From contig JACJXX010000002.1 of assembly GCA_020636435.1 (NCBI GenBank), positions 2,914,001-2,978,000 of the forward strand: a stretch of DNA of 64,000 nt, given 5' to 3'. Numbering within the stretch: position 1 is the stretch's first letter; each line of letters opens with the position of its first letter. The DNA comes from Lewinellaceae bacterium. GTDB taxonomy: Bacteria > Bacteroidota > Bacteroidia > Chitinophagales > Saprospiraceae. Both the position numbers and the translations under genes were made by a program. Under the pieces are notes generated by a model. The model was not told the origin of the DNA, ran no database searches, and worked only from the letters and a program-made list of their open reading frames with translations. This document shows positions 8,296-18,500 of the stretch, piece by piece.

Positions 8296-8326
8296 GTCAG
8301 CTGACAACTTTCTGTTGTCTGCTGAC
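8296..8326. repeat. Hairpin of heptamer-spaced CARC words
   Basis: GTCAGCTGACAAC (8296-8308) and GTTGTCTGCTGAC (8314-8326) form a 13-bp inverted repeat with one mismatch and a 5-base loop. CAGC and CAAC are spaced by exactly 7 bases, and so are GTTG and GCTG in the other arm, matching the heptamer arrays elsewhere. It lies between two same-strand genes, about 140 bases after the DUF2911 stop. Confidence 0.6.
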
Positions 8327-8417
8327 TTCCTAACGCAAGGTTTCCGGAGAAGGGAGCAGACAACTCGAAATTGACGCCTCTTCATCGTTAAGCCTCACGA
8401 ATTAAAACCTAATCCGA

Positions 8418-8804
8418 ATGGCCTTTCTCAAACTCTACCTCATCGCCCTCCTGGCCTTCTTTCCGCTGGACATGCTCTGGCTTGGCTGGCTCGGCCGCAA
8501 CTTCTATCGCCAGCAGCTCGGCCCGCTCATGCGGGAGCAGGCCGACTGGCTGGCGGCCGTTTTGTTCTACCTCCTCTTTCTGGCCGGCATTATTGTCTTT
8601 GTCGTGCAACCTTCGCTTTCGGGCAGCGCCCGCGACGTTTTGCTGCGCGGCGCCTTCTTCGGCCTGGTCACCTATGCTGCCTACGACCTGGTAAACCGGA
8701 CGGTGATCAACCATTTTTCCTGGACACTGGTGGTCGTGGATATGCTTTGGGGGGTTGTGCTTTGTGCAACGGTGAGCTTTATAACCTGGTATTTTGGAAG
8801 GTAG
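8418..8804 (+). CDS. DUF2177 family membrane protein
   Basis: A 128-residue integral membrane protein with four predicted helices (about 5-25, 45-65, 74-92, 100-124). The first helix has the FFPLDMLWLGW motif and the third has GLVTYAAYDLVNRTVI, both characteristic of DUF2177 (PF09945). No catalytic residues are evident and the function is unknown. The stop is followed by a GTTG heptamer array that separates it from the convergent acyl-CoA synthetase-like gene. Confidence 0.85.
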   Translation: MAFLKLYLIALLAFFPLDMLWLGWLGRNFYRQQLGPLMREQADWLAAVLFYLLFLAGIIVFVVQPSLSGSARDVLLRGAFFGLVTYAAYDLVNRTVINHFSWTLVVVDMLWGVVLCATVSFITWYFGR

Positions 8805-8823
8805 GCCTGAAGGGGGAGGGAGG

Positions 8824-8862
8824 GTTGTTTGTTGTTTGTTGTTTGTTGTTCGTTGTTTGTTG
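8824..8862. repeat. GTTG heptamer array between convergent genes
   Basis: GTTG occurs six times at an exact 7-base spacing (8824, 8831, 8838, 8845, 8852, 8859), with TTT or TTC between copies. Only one arm is present. The array starts 20 bases after the DUF2177 stop and ends about 44 bases from the stop of the opposing gene. Confidence 0.8.
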
Positions 8863-8905
8863 TAAGGGCGGCATGGTTGCCGGCAATGAACGAGCGGCTT
8901 TCAAC

Positions 8906-11602
8906 TCAAAACCTTTCCGTAGCCACTTTAGCTACATCAAATTCGGCAAAATAAGTGGAATGGTCTGCCGAAGTGAGAGAAAAACCCCGGCGGCGGAACA
9001 TTTCCACCATGATGGTGTTGGCTTTAAGCACATTGGCGTAAATCTTCCCGATTCTTCGCTCCTCCGCTATTTCAATGATATAATCTGTCAGTTTGCTGCC
9101 CAGGCCCAGGCCTTGCCAGCGGTCGGCGACAGCGATGGCGAACTCGGCCGACTCATTGTCTGCATCTGCCAGCAGCCGCACCTCCCCGGCCATCACCTTT
9201 TTACCTTCCTCTTTGATTTCGGCAATGATGGCAATCTCCCGGTCGTAGTCGATCTGGGTAGAACGCCTGAGCAGCTCCTTGGAGATGTGGGGCACAAAGC
9301 CAAAAAACCGGAAGTACTGGGTCTGCCGGGAAAAGCCGGCGATCATCTCTGCTTCCAGGGGTTCGTCCTCCGGGCGAATGGGCCGGAGGACAGCCTCCTG
9401 TCCATTATTCATCACAAACGGGCGAACGTACTGTTTGGGGTAGGGTGTAATAACCAGGTGGCTGTAAGGGCGGTGTAAGGCTTCCCGGTAATCCCGGTCG
9501 AGAATAACGTAGGCATCGAGCACGATCCCTCCGTGTTCATCCACAACGAAGGGATTGATATCAATTTCCTTGATCTGGGGGCAGTCCATGATCAGGTAAG
9601 CGAATTTGTAGAGGATAAACTGTATGGAACGAATATCCACTTCCGGCATGCCCCGGTATCCTTTGAGCAGCTCATACACCTTGGTCTCTTCGATGATCCG
9701 TTTGGCCAGGGCCATATTCAGAGGCGGCAGCCCGATACTGGAATCCTTGAAAATTTCCACCGTTACTCCGCCGAGGGCAAAAACGATGACCGGCCCAAAA
9801 ATGGGGTCCTTGTTGGCCCCTATGAGAAGCTCGTAGCGTTTGCTGATCATCTCTTCCACCGAGACGCCATAGATTTCCGCTTCCGGGCAGGCCTTTTGCA
9901 CCCTATCCTTTATCTCGGCAAAAGCAGTTTCGACATCGGCGGGGTTATTCAGGCCTACTTCCACTCCGCCGATATCCGTCTTCAGCCCAATATCGGGAGA
10001 AACGATTTTCATCACTACCGGAAAACCGGTTTTTTGGGCAAGCTGCACCGCCTCTGCCGGTGTTTTAGCCAGTTGTGAGCGGGTCACCGGCATTTCATAA
10101 TACGCCAGGAGTTGCTTGGCCTCGATCTCTGTGAGCTGACGGCGCCCGGCCTTGATGGCATTATTGAGCAAAGCATTTGCCGCCCCAATATCCGGGGAAA
10201 ACTCATGGGGCATAGTGGAAGGGGTTTCGTACAGCAGCTCTATATTCCGGGTGTAGTTGTACATTTTCAGAAAAACGTCGACGGCGCTCTCCGGAAACTG
10301 AAAGCTGGGGATGGTATTGTCCGGCGGGCGGTACCAAAATTCCCGGGGAAACTCTTCCTCCTCCATCCAGGAAGCCAGGATGGTTTTGCGGGTGCGCCGG
10401 GCCAGGGTGGTGATCTCGCGTTCTACCTCAGCAGCCCGCGTCACCGCCTGAGGCGTGAGGATCACCAGAATGCCATCTGTATTTTTGTCTTCAATGCAGG
10501 CTTCGACTGCCTCGCGGTAGCGCTGGGCCGTAGCGTCCCCGTGAATATCGACGGGATTTCCCCGGCTCCAGTTCGAATGCAGCGACTGGTCGAGCCGGGC
10601 AAAGGTTTCATCGCTCAGCTCCGCCAGGGCGCCCCCATTTTCAATGAGGTGGTCGGTGGCCAGGACTCCCGGCCCGCCCGCATTGGTGATGATGGCCAGG
10701 CGGTTGCCGAGGGGGCGTTGCTGAAGGGCCAGCCCCTGGGCGCAATTGAAGAGCTGGGCAATGGTTTCCACCCGAATGATGCCCGCCCGTTTGAGGGCTG
10801 CTTCAAATACGGCGTCGTTGCCGGCCAGCGAACCGGTATGGGACAAGGTGGCCTGGGCCCCTTCCTTGCTCTTGCCCGCTTTCAGGACCAGAATGGGTTT
10901 GGTGCGGGCAAAGGCCCGCGCCGCACTCATAAACTTGCGGGCATCCTTGAGGGATTCCATATAAATAAGGATGCTCGAAGTGTGCGGGTCATTGCCAAAA
11001 TAATCGATCAGGTCGTGAAAACCGATATCGATCATATCGCCGATGGAAACAAAATGGCTGAAGCCTACTTTCTGCCTCCGGGCCCAGTCCAGAATCGCGG
11101 TGCACAGCGCCCCGCTTTGGGAGATGAAGGCGATCTTGCCCGGCAGGGCCATGCGGTTGGCGAAGGTAGCGTTCAGGTTCAGGGATGGGTTGATAAAGCC
11201 GAGGCAATTGGGCCCGACGACCCGCATGCCATATTTGCGGGCAGATTTGATCACCTTTGCGCTCAGGGCTTGCCCTTCCTTTCCCGTCTCCGAAAAGCCG
11301 GCGGAAATGATCACCACCCCTCCTACCCCAGCCTGCCCGCACTCTTTCACCAAACCCGCTACCGAATCGGCGGGAGTGGCGATCAGCGCCAGGTCGACCT
11401 TATCTTCAATTTCGCCAACGTGGTGATAACATCGGACCCCCTGTATGCTGTGCTCGTTCAGGTTGACCGGATAGACGGTGCCGTTATAGCCTTTTCCCAC
11501 CAGGTTGTTGACCAGGGCATACCCCACCGTATGGCGTTCATTGGAGGCTCCAATGACGGCGATGGCGCCGGGCCGGAAAATCTTGTCCAGCTTGTTATTC
11601 AT
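8906..11602 (-). CDS. Pat-like fusion: NDP-forming acyl-CoA synthetase plus GNAT acetyltransferase
   Basis: An 898-residue cytosolic protein. The ATG at 11602 begins the CoA-binding Rossmann domain (MNNKLDKIFRPGAIAVIGAS). The order is CoA-binding domain (1-130), succinyl-CoA-ligase-like domains (about 130-460), ATP-grasp domain (about 500-700; VVMKIVSPDIGLKTDIGG) and C-terminal GNAT domain (about 735-890; ELAIAV/GLGSKLTDYI-like acetyl-CoA loop, seen as WQGLGLGSKL). This matches protein lysine acetyltransferases Pat/YfiQ and the related GNAT-fused ADP-forming acetyl-CoA synthetases. SHTGSLAG retains His255 where phospho-His lies in active synthetases, so a working acyl-CoA synthetase is possible. 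Its target is unknown; acetyl-CoA synthetase is the classic Pat substrate. Confidence 0.85.
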   Translation of the reverse strand: MNNKLDKIFRPGAIAVIGASNERHTVGYALVNNLVGKGYNGTVYPVNLNEHSIQGVRCYHHVGEIEDKVDLALIATPADSVAGLVKECGQAGVGGVVIISAGFSETGKEGQALSAKVIKSARKYGMRVVGPNCLGFINPSLNLNATFANRMALPGKIAFISQSGALCTAILDWARRQKVGFSHFVSIGDMIDIGFHDLIDYFGNDPHTSSILIYMESLKDARKFMSAARAFARTKPILVLKAGKSKEGAQATLSHTGSLAGNDAVFEAALKRAGIIRVETIAQLFNCAQGLALQQRPLGNRLAIITNAGGPGVLATDHLIENGGALAELSDETFARLDQSLHSNWSRGNPVDIHGDATAQRYREAVEACIEDKNTDGILVILTPQAVTRAAEVEREITTLARRTRKTILASWMEEEEFPREFWYRPPDNTIPSFQFPESAVDVFLKMYNYTRNIELLYETPSTMPHEFSPDIGAANALLNNAIKAGRRQLTEIEAKQLLAYYEMPVTRSQLAKTPAEAVQLAQKTGFPVVMKIVSPDIGLKTDIGGVEVGLNNPADVETAFAEIKDRVQKACPEAEIYGVSVEEMISKRYELLIGANKDPIFGPVIVFALGGVTVEIFKDSSIGLPPLNMALAKRIIEETKVYELLKGYRGMPEVDIRSIQFILYKFAYLIMDCPQIKEIDINPFVVDEHGGIVLDAYVILDRDYREALHRPYSHLVITPYPKQYVRPFVMNNGQEAVLRPIRPEDEPLEAEMIAGFSRQTQYFRFFGFVPHISKELLRRSTQIDYDREIAIIAEIKEEGKKVMAGEVRLLADADNESAEFAIAVADRWQGLGLGSKLTDYIIEIAEERRIGKIYANVLKANTIMVEMFRRRGFSLTSADHSTYFAEFDVAKVATERF

Positions 11603-11773
11603 CGGATGATCGTTTGAAAGCGAGGAGAGTTCCTGTTCGGGAAAAAACACAAAAGGGGACGCAAGCCGTCCTTCGGCTGGCCAAATGGGAGAAAAAGAAC
11701 AATCTATAAATATAAAGCTTTTCAGGGAGAAAAAACAGGGCTTCTGCAACTTATTTCCCGCCAAACCCGGCCG

Positions 11774-12547
11774 TTAACCAATCCACCACCCGATGCCGCC
11801 CATCAATACAGCTGCGGCCAGGGTGCTGAAAAAATTGACGCCGTGATTGTCGAGATAGCCCCGTTTCTGGAGGCTGCCGCCCAGAACAGAGTCGGCAAGG
11901 TTGCCGATGAATCCTGCCAACCCAATCCACCCTACGACAGCGCCCCACTTCAACATCAGGCCGAAAAGGACGGCGATGAGCATACTGCCCAACAAGCCAA
12001 AGGCCGTTCCTTCCGGGCTGACCACTCCATCTTGCCCCCTTTCCCCCGGCCGAAACCCCAGAATGCAAAAATAGCGGCGTCCGTATACGTTGCCCATTTC
12101 CGAAGACAGGGTGTCGGAAGTAGCCGAGGCCAGGCTGGCGGCCATCATGCATTGCAGGGTAAAGGCCTGCTCCGGCAAGGCCCAGGCGGCCAGCCCGAGG
12201 GCTGCCGCTACGCCTCCGTTGGCCAGCACATTGGCCAACGACCGCCGCCCTTTGTTTTCCTGCGCCAACCCCAGAGCAGCCTTCTGCCGAAGGTTCCAGG
12301 CCGTAGCTACAGATCCCGTAACAAAAAACACACCCAGCAACAACAAGAGGGGGAAACCACCTCCCAAAAAAATAAAAAGGCCCGCCAGGAAACCGGAAAC
12401 AGCGCCCCGAAAATCTATCAGGCCGGCTACCACAGCCGAGGCCGCCGCGATCGCCAAAACGGGCAGCATCCAGAAAACAGGGTCAAAAACGGGCATCAGC
12501 GTAGTTGTTAAAAACAAATCCTCCGTTAAAAAGGCTTTATCAGACAT
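11774..12547 (-). CDS. DUF92/TMEM19-family membrane protein
   Basis: A 257-residue polytopic protein with about six or seven hydrophobic segments. It has the family signature KGRRSLANVLANGGVAA (about 99-115), ASATSDTLSSEMG and SPEGTAFGLLGS, and a C-terminal GNLADSVLGGSLQ. DUF92 proteins include the plant phytyl-phosphate kinase VTE6, and bacterial members are assumed to act on prenyl or lipid phosphates; that activity is inference here. The 171-bp gap to the next minus-strand gene holds nothing recognisable. Confidence 0.8.
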   Translation of the reverse strand: MSDKAFLTEDLFLTTTLMPVFDPVFWMLPVLAIAAASAVVAGLIDFRGAVSGFLAGLFIFLGGGFPLLLLLGVFFVTGSVATAWNLRQKAALGLAQENKGRRSLANVLANGGVAAALGLAAWALPEQAFTLQCMMAASLASATSDTLSSEMGNVYGRRYFCILGFRPGERGQDGVVSPEGTAFGLLGSMLIAVLFGLMLKWGAVVGWIGLAGFIGNLADSVLGGSLQKRGYLDNHGVNFFSTLAAAVLMGGIGWWIG

Positions 12548-12677
12548 GCCTAAAGAAAAAATTTTATTCCCAAAAAACAGAGAAAAAGAATTTTTGTGTT
12601 AAATTGAAGGAGCTATTCGAAACAAAACAAATTTTCGACCACCATTTTCCTAATCTTAATTACTAAAAATTGACCGT

Positions 12678-13166
12678 ATGAACCAGTATCCATCCGTTAC
12701 TAAATTTATGGCCACCAAGCTGATCACTTTTACTCCCGAGACGGATATAGGGCAGGCGATCGATATCATCCTGAAGAAAAAAATCTCGGGAGCGCCGGTA
12801 CTCAATGAAAAAAAGGAGCTGGTCGGAATGCTTTCAGAAGTGGACTGCCTGAGAATACTGCTGGAAGCCCCTTACAACAAAGAACCTGAAAGAATGACTA
12901 CAGTCGCCGATTATATGTCTTCCTCGGTCAAAACCATCAGCAGCGATAAAACCATCCTGGATGCGGCCTATGAATTTGTCAACTCCGGCTTCAAACGCCT
13001 GCCCGTCACTGAAAATGGAGAACTGGTTGGCCAGATCAGCCGGGTGGACGTGCTCCGGGCCATCCAGGAAATGACGCCCCACATCAAGCACGTTCCCGAT
13101 TCCTGGAAAGGGCGCCAGCCGGAACTGCCCAACTACAAGAAATCGCGGTATTCTGAAAATTCTTAA
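12678..13166 (+). CDS. CBS-domain pair protein
   Basis: A 162-residue cytosolic protein consisting of two CBS domains. The first (about 8-62) includes LITFTPETDIGQAIDIILKK and SGAPVLNEKKELVGMLSEVD; the second (about 74-135) includes KTISSDKTILDAA, KRLPVTENGELVGQISRVD. A short tail follows. Stand-alone CBS pairs bind adenosine nucleotides and regulate partner enzymes or channels; the partner is not indicated by the neighbourhood. It ends 11 bases from the stop of the convergent adenosine deaminase gene, with no room for a separate terminator. Confidence 0.9.
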   Translation: MNQYPSVTKFMATKLITFTPETDIGQAIDIILKKKISGAPVLNEKKELVGMLSEVDCLRILLEAPYNKEPERMTTVADYMSSSVKTISSDKTILDAAYEFVNSGFKRLPVTENGELVGQISRVDVLRAIQEMTPHIKHVPDSWKGRQPELPNYKKSRYSENS

Positions 13167-13177
13167 AAACGAAGCTT

Positions 13178-14164
13178 CTATTTATAGCCCGCCAACAGCT
13201 CCCTCCGGATGGGCGCTTTTAGCCTTTCTTCGAGGAAAGCGGCCTTCAGGGCATTGAGGTTGCACTGGAGGAGTTGTTCCTTTTCCCAGTGGAAAGTGGC
13301 GCACAGTTTAAGGTATTCTTCCTCAAGCGTTACGTTTGAGATCGTCCGCGCGTCCGTGTTGATGCCGAGGGATAGGCCCTGGCGATAGAGGAAATCTACA
13401 GGATGCTCCGCCAGTTTCTCATACATATTGGTCTGAAGGTTGCTGGTGGGGCACACCTCCAGGTGAATATCATTCGCTTTCAGGTATTCCACCAGTTCAG
13501 GGTCTTCCGAGGAGCGGACGCCATGGCCAATGCGCTGAGGGTTAAAATGCCGGAGCACTTCCCAGACGCTATCCGCTCCGCGCGCTTCTCCGGCGTGAGA
13601 CGTGCAGGGGATGCCGTTCAGGCGAGCATGCCGGAAGGCAGGGATGTGCGCCTCCACCGGATACCCGGCTTCGTCGCCGGCAATATCGAAACCAATGACG
13701 TGAGTTCCTTTGAATTGTTCGACCAGTTTTATGGTCTGCAGGCTCTCCGATTCGGTGAAGTGGCGGAGCGTGCACAAGATGAGCCTGGCTTCCACTCCGG
13801 TGGCCGCCATGCCCTTGCCCAGGGCTTCGTTGACGACAGATACAATCTGCCCGGGCGCCATGCCTTTCCGCGTGTGCAACAGAGGCGCAAAGCGGATTTC
13901 CGCGTACAATACATTTTCCTCTTTGAGCTGCTCCATGAGGTCCAGCGCCACCCACTCCAGTTGCTGCGGAGATTGCATCAGCCGGATGCCGTGTTCCGCC
14001 CGGGTGAGGTAATCGGCCAGGTCGTGGCACCGCACCGGCCCGATAAAGTTATGCCGGTATTGCTCCAGGGTCAGTGAAGGGTCGATACGAGAAGCCACCC
14101 GGTAACTGAGCGAGCAGTCCAGGTGCAGGTGTAGCTCTATTTTGGGCAGCCCTCTGAAGTCCAT
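13178..14164 (-). CDS. add: Adenosine deaminase
   Basis: A 328-residue enzyme that would hydrolyse adenosine to inosine. Metal and catalytic motifs are in order: ELHLHLDCS (two zinc histidines), TSHAGE (third zinc His region), RIGHG, EVCPTSNLQT and INTDARTISN (zinc Asp). The usual NTDDP is here NTDAR, so the second Asp, which contacts the purine N7 in mouse ADA, is absent. Some bacterial enzymes of this family show NTDNR at this point, so this may mark a subfamily. The length is standard. It follows the desaturase gene on the same strand after 35 bases. Confidence 0.9.
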   Translation of the reverse strand: MDFRGLPKIELHLHLDCSLSYRVASRIDPSLTLEQYRHNFIGPVRCHDLADYLTRAEHGIRLMQSPQQLEWVALDLMEQLKEENVLYAEIRFAPLLHTRKGMAPGQIVSVVNEALGKGMAATGVEARLILCTLRHFTESESLQTIKLVEQFKGTHVIGFDIAGDEAGYPVEAHIPAFRHARLNGIPCTSHAGEARGADSVWEVLRHFNPQRIGHGVRSSEDPELVEYLKANDIHLEVCPTSNLQTNMYEKLAEHPVDFLYRQGLSLGINTDARTISNVTLEEEYLKLCATFHWEKEQLLQCNLNALKAAFLEERLKAPIRRELLAGYK

Positions 14165-14199
14165 ACGCCACTTTTAAGTTTGCCGTCGCAAGGTTGCGG

Positions 14200-15291
14200 T
14201 CACCCCGCCATTCCCAACTGCCTCAGCATCCGTCCGTGATTGATGAGGGCGGCGAGGAAAGTGGGTTGTGTATAGTAGGGAAGCCCGAAGGATTCTGCTG
14301 TTTCCCGTACAATACTCGATATTTTGGGATAGTGAATGTGGCAAATATTCGGGAAAAGATGGTGTTCGATCTGAAAGTTGAGGCCGCCGATAAACCAGGA
14401 TAAAATGCGGCTCTTTGGCGCGAAATTGGCCGTAGTCAGCAGTTGGTGAATGGCCCAGCTGTTCTCCATATTGCCGTCCGTATCGGGCACCGGATATTCT
14501 GCTTCATCCATCACATGAGCCGTTTGGAAGACACAAGCAGTGGTAAACCCCAGGATAAAATGGAAAAGCAGAAAGAAAGCCAGGGTCATCCACCAGGGAA
14601 TGCTCGCCAGGAACATGGGGATGAACAACAGGTAGGCATAGTAGATGGCCTTGGTGTAGAAGAGTTCGAACAAGGCGACGCTGAACTTGATTCCGTTGGC
14701 TTCCAGCAAGCCCGTTTTCCGGTATCGCAACAGTTGGCGGAAATCTTTAGTAGTGATCCACATCATGGTCATCAGGCCGTAAAAGAACCAGGCATAGATG
14801 TGCTGGAACCGGTGGAACCAGTAGCGCTCCTGATGCGGCGAAAAGCGCAGGATTTTGCCGGCGTCGATGTCTTCGTCCATGCCGTGTACATTGGTAAAAG
14901 AGTGATGCAGCACGTTGTGCTGTATCCGCCAGTTGATGGCGCTCCCCCCGATAAAATTCATGACAAAGCCGAGAATTTTGTTGACCCGGGGATTGCGGGA
15001 GTACGCCCCGTGGTTGGCGTCGTGCATAACGGAGAAGCCGATGCCGGCGGTGGCCAGGGCCATTACGACCCAGCAGGCAAGAATAAGCAGCGGATGGGTA
15101 ACCAGGCCGCTGAGCATCAGCGTGTACGGAACAGCAAAAGACAAGATCAGGACAATGGTTTTGACTACCATTCGGGCATTGGCGTAACGGCTAATGTTGT
15201 TTTCCTGAAAATAGTCATTCACCCTCTTTCGGAGGACCTTCATGAAGTCTTTGTGCTGGGTGCGATTGAATTTAATTTCCTTGAAGTTCAT
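14200..15291 (-). CDS. Membrane fatty acid desaturase (front-end type, no cytochrome b5 domain)
   Basis: A 363-residue membrane-bound di-iron desaturase. The three histidine boxes are HDANH (His90, His94), HNVLHH (His125, 129, 130) and QIEHH near the C-terminus. The Gln in the third box is typical of delta-5/delta-6 front-end and related lipid desaturases. Hydrophobic pairs lie at about 45-92 and in the middle third. No cytochrome b5 domain is fused, so a separate electron donor is needed. The start at 15291 (MNFKEIKFNR) is preferred over an upstream in-frame start that adds 18 residues of poor quality. Regiospecificity cannot be read from the sequence. Confidence 0.88.
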   Translation of the reverse strand: MNFKEIKFNRTQHKDFMKVLRKRVNDYFQENNISRYANARMVVKTIVLILSFAVPYTLMLSGLVTHPLLILACWVVMALATAGIGFSVMHDANHGAYSRNPRVNKILGFVMNFIGGSAINWRIQHNVLHHSFTNVHGMDEDIDAGKILRFSPHQERYWFHRFQHIYAWFFYGLMTMMWITTKDFRQLLRYRKTGLLEANGIKFSVALFELFYTKAIYYAYLLFIPMFLASIPWWMTLAFFLLFHFILGFTTACVFQTAHVMDEAEYPVPDTDGNMENSWAIHQLLTTANFAPKSRILSWFIGGLNFQIEHHLFPNICHIHYPKISSIVRETAESFGLPYYTQPTFLAALINHGRMLRQLGMAG

Positions 15292-15481
15292 TTTCGATAG
15301 TATAATTGGAACATAAAATGGGGCCGGCTTGCTGGAATTGCTCACAAAATATTAAACATTACGCAATCGCTTCTGAAATTGCTTGTTAAATTTATGCAAA
15401 CAAGGCCAAAGGCAGGCATACTGGCGCCCGGCAGTTTGGGCTTCGCTCAACATCAGGAACGCGCCGGTATATAAACAACAA

Positions 15482-15502
15482 GGTAGCTCCTGAGGAACTA
15501 CC
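15482..15502 (-). terminator. Hairpin downstream of the 1520-residue protein gene
   Basis: GGTAG/CTACC and TCC/GGA pair around a TGA loop with one mismatch. On the minus strand it is followed by a T-rich stretch (TTGTTGTTTATAT), as expected for an intrinsic terminator of the gene that ends at 15576. Confidence 0.5.
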
Positions 15503-15575
15503 CTGGGTTAAGCAAAAGCCACTTCTATAAACGCCGAACGGTTTCCTAAAGTTTAGCCTGTTAAAGGCTGGCCGG

Positions 15576-18500
15576 CTATTTCCTGGCCGCCTTCACCCGG
15601 TTGTAGAACAGGCGGGCGGTGCCCACATCCACATCCTGGATTTCGTAAGTGTTGCCATCGTCCATCTTCATGACCTTCTCCTTGCTCTTCATCCCTGCCA
15701 GTTCCTCCATAAAGGCCGGATTGTTGGAGGTGACGCTGAGAATCCCCTGCTTGTAGCCAAAAAAGTAGAACAGCTCGCTGGGCGATTTGATGTAAATGTA
15801 GAGCCGATCATCGTCATTGGACGGCATCTTGAATTCTACGTACGATTCCAGCATCCGGTTGACCGGTTCGCCCTTAATGCTGGCCAAAGCATTTTTATCC
15901 TGCATGGAAATGAACGACTGGTATTCCGCGTTCCATTTCATGGGTATCCGGCTGAAAAGAAAAGTATAGGGGTTTACTTTCTCCGGCACGTCCATCAACC
16001 CGGTGCCCAGGCTCGCCAGGGCGGCGTCGGCTTCCTTGCCCGGAGGCAGGAGATTGGCCGTGGCTTTGCGGTAAAAATCCAGGTCGGTCAGATACACCGC
16101 CGGGCTGGCGTCGAAGCTCATAGATTCGATATCGGTGATCATGATCTTCAACAGCCGGTCTGGCACGATCATCTGAATGCCCGTCATCACATCGGCGTCG
16201 ACCTGGTATTTTTGCTCGGGCGGCGCCATGGACGCGGTCAGGTCGATGGTGTCGGAAATGATCATATTCGTTTCCTCCTGGGGAGCGGCTTCGACGAACT
16301 CCGAGCGAATGGTGCCCGACGCATCTACCTTGACGTACTTCAGGCCGGAGCCCAGGTCGAAGGTGCCTTCCCCCTCCACTTTTCCGTCCCGGTTGCGGAA
16401 AACCAGCTGGTTGCCGCGCAGGCTTCCGCCAATGACTTTCAGGGAGTCGCCGAATACGAACTGGTCCTTATCCTGTTCGTATTTGAATACGCCTTTTACC
16501 GGAAGGATGGCTCGGTCCTTGCGGAAAAACAAAGGCATCATCACCCGCGGATAAACTTCGGCGGTTTCTTTGCCCAGGAAAAATCCGGTGGCCAGAGGTT
16601 CGCCGTCGTAGTTCTTGGGTTCGTCGTAGTTGATCACCAGGTTGTTTTTGTCGGCCTTGCTGCTCACGGTAAACCAAAAGCGGTGGGGCAGCTCTTCCGA
16701 ATCCAGGCGGGCGAAGCCTTCAAAGGAGAGGTCTTTAGATTCCGCCTCCAGGCTGATCGTGCCCCGGAATTCCGTGCGGTGGTCGATGTAGAAGTTGTCC
16801 TCGGGCGTAACCTCGCCGGTGGCTCTGGTCACTACCCGCTTTTCGCTGTAGGCGCCTTTGCCTATCGGCTGGCCTACGATATTCGCAAATTCGATTTCCT
16901 GTTCCCGGTCGCCGATATTGTATTCATAAAAGCCGGTGGCCCTGTACAGCCGCTTGCCGAGAACGTCTACCGTGGCCCGGTTGATGACGTGGTGGCGGTT
17001 GAGGGTATCGGCGATGATCCTGGCGTTGTTCAGGGTGGCCATCACCCCGCCCCGCCCAATTTCCAGGTAACCGCTGTCGGGATAGACAAAGGCATCGGCG
17101 GCCACGATAAAGGGCACCCCGCTCACCTTCAGCTCATCGGTCTTCAGGTCGTAGAAAGCCTCTCCGCCTTCGAAGAAAAGGGAATCCTGGTCGGGGTGGA
17201 TGGAAACAAATTGGCCGGGCTTGTTAGGGTCTGACTTGAAAATAATGTTTTCTTCGGCCATGTTCCAGGTAAACTCATTCATCGAGGTCTTGTACTGAAT
17301 GGCGGGCAGCGTCGTCTCCAGAAATTCATCGTTGGCTTTGAAAGTAGCTACCTGCTCTTCGAAGTCCACATCGCTTTTTACGTTGTTGGTTTCCAGAGCA
17401 ATATCTTTGAGATCCTGGGTTTTGATCTTCACGTCAGTGGTATCGGCTTTAGAAGAAAAGACGCCGAAAGAAAAAAGCCGGGATTTCATGGTGGCTTTGT
17501 CCCAATCGAGAGTGCCGTCTCCCTTCAGCCCACCCGGGGTGAGGATGAGGGTTCCTTCCAGGGTGTGGAGCCCTTCCTGGAAGAGGGCGAAGGGGGCTTC
17601 TTCCGAACGGATGTACATGCTGTCCTTGTAGGGGCGCCAGTCGATCTTCACATCAAACCCCTGAGCACGGGGCACTTCCAGCCCTTCTTCCCGGCTCTCC
17701 TCCAGGTCGAAACGCTCGGCGCTGGCCAGCATCTGCTTGGGCATGAAGATAATGTCCTCCGAAAAAATGGAGGCGCCGAGGTATTTGACGTTGCCTTTGG
17801 CCAGCAAGCCCAGGTTGCTCAGGCTGATCTCTCCATCATAATTCCCTTTTTCCTGATAAGCCGGATAACCATCCGCCGGCGTTTTGGTGATGAAGCCCAG
17901 GGAGGTATCCGCCTGCAGGCTGACCGTCTCGTCGAAAGGCGGAAAAATGTCGGCGGAAAAGAGGGTGCCTTCAAACTGCACGTCCTCTTTGGAAAAGAAA
18001 TCGAGGTGGTTGAAGCTGAAGGGGGTCAGTTGAAAGTAGAAAGAATCCCGGAGGTACACCCCGTTTTGAGTCTTTTCATAGTCGTAAAACACAAAGGAGT
18101 TGTCTTTGCTCTGCAGGGAAGGGAACAACGGAATGTCATCCTGCCCGGATTTATTGGAAGGAGCGTCGATCAGCAAAACGCCGGTCAGGTGCTCGATCCT
18201 GGATCCGATGGACAGAGCCTCCGGCTGCCCGTCAATGATTTTGCCGGTGGGGATGAACAAGTCGAAAAAGCGAACGGAGTCGAGGTCCATCTGAAATTTT
18301 TCGTACTTGAAGTGGAAATCTTTCCCTTCCAGGCTGGAAAAGCCGGCGAATGCCTTGCCGTCAAAGTCGATATTCCGGTCCGTCAGCATGGTCAACCGCT
18401 TATTGAACGGGATGATGGCCACGCGTTGCTTCTCGCTGAATTCTACGAAATCCACTCCCCGAATATCGATGCTCTTGTCCCTGAGGTTCATGATAGCGTT

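Noticed and set aside
10112..11617. Long plus-strand open frame of about 500 codons
   Set aside because: It is the antisense shadow of the Pat-like gene, whose domains are clear on the minus strand.
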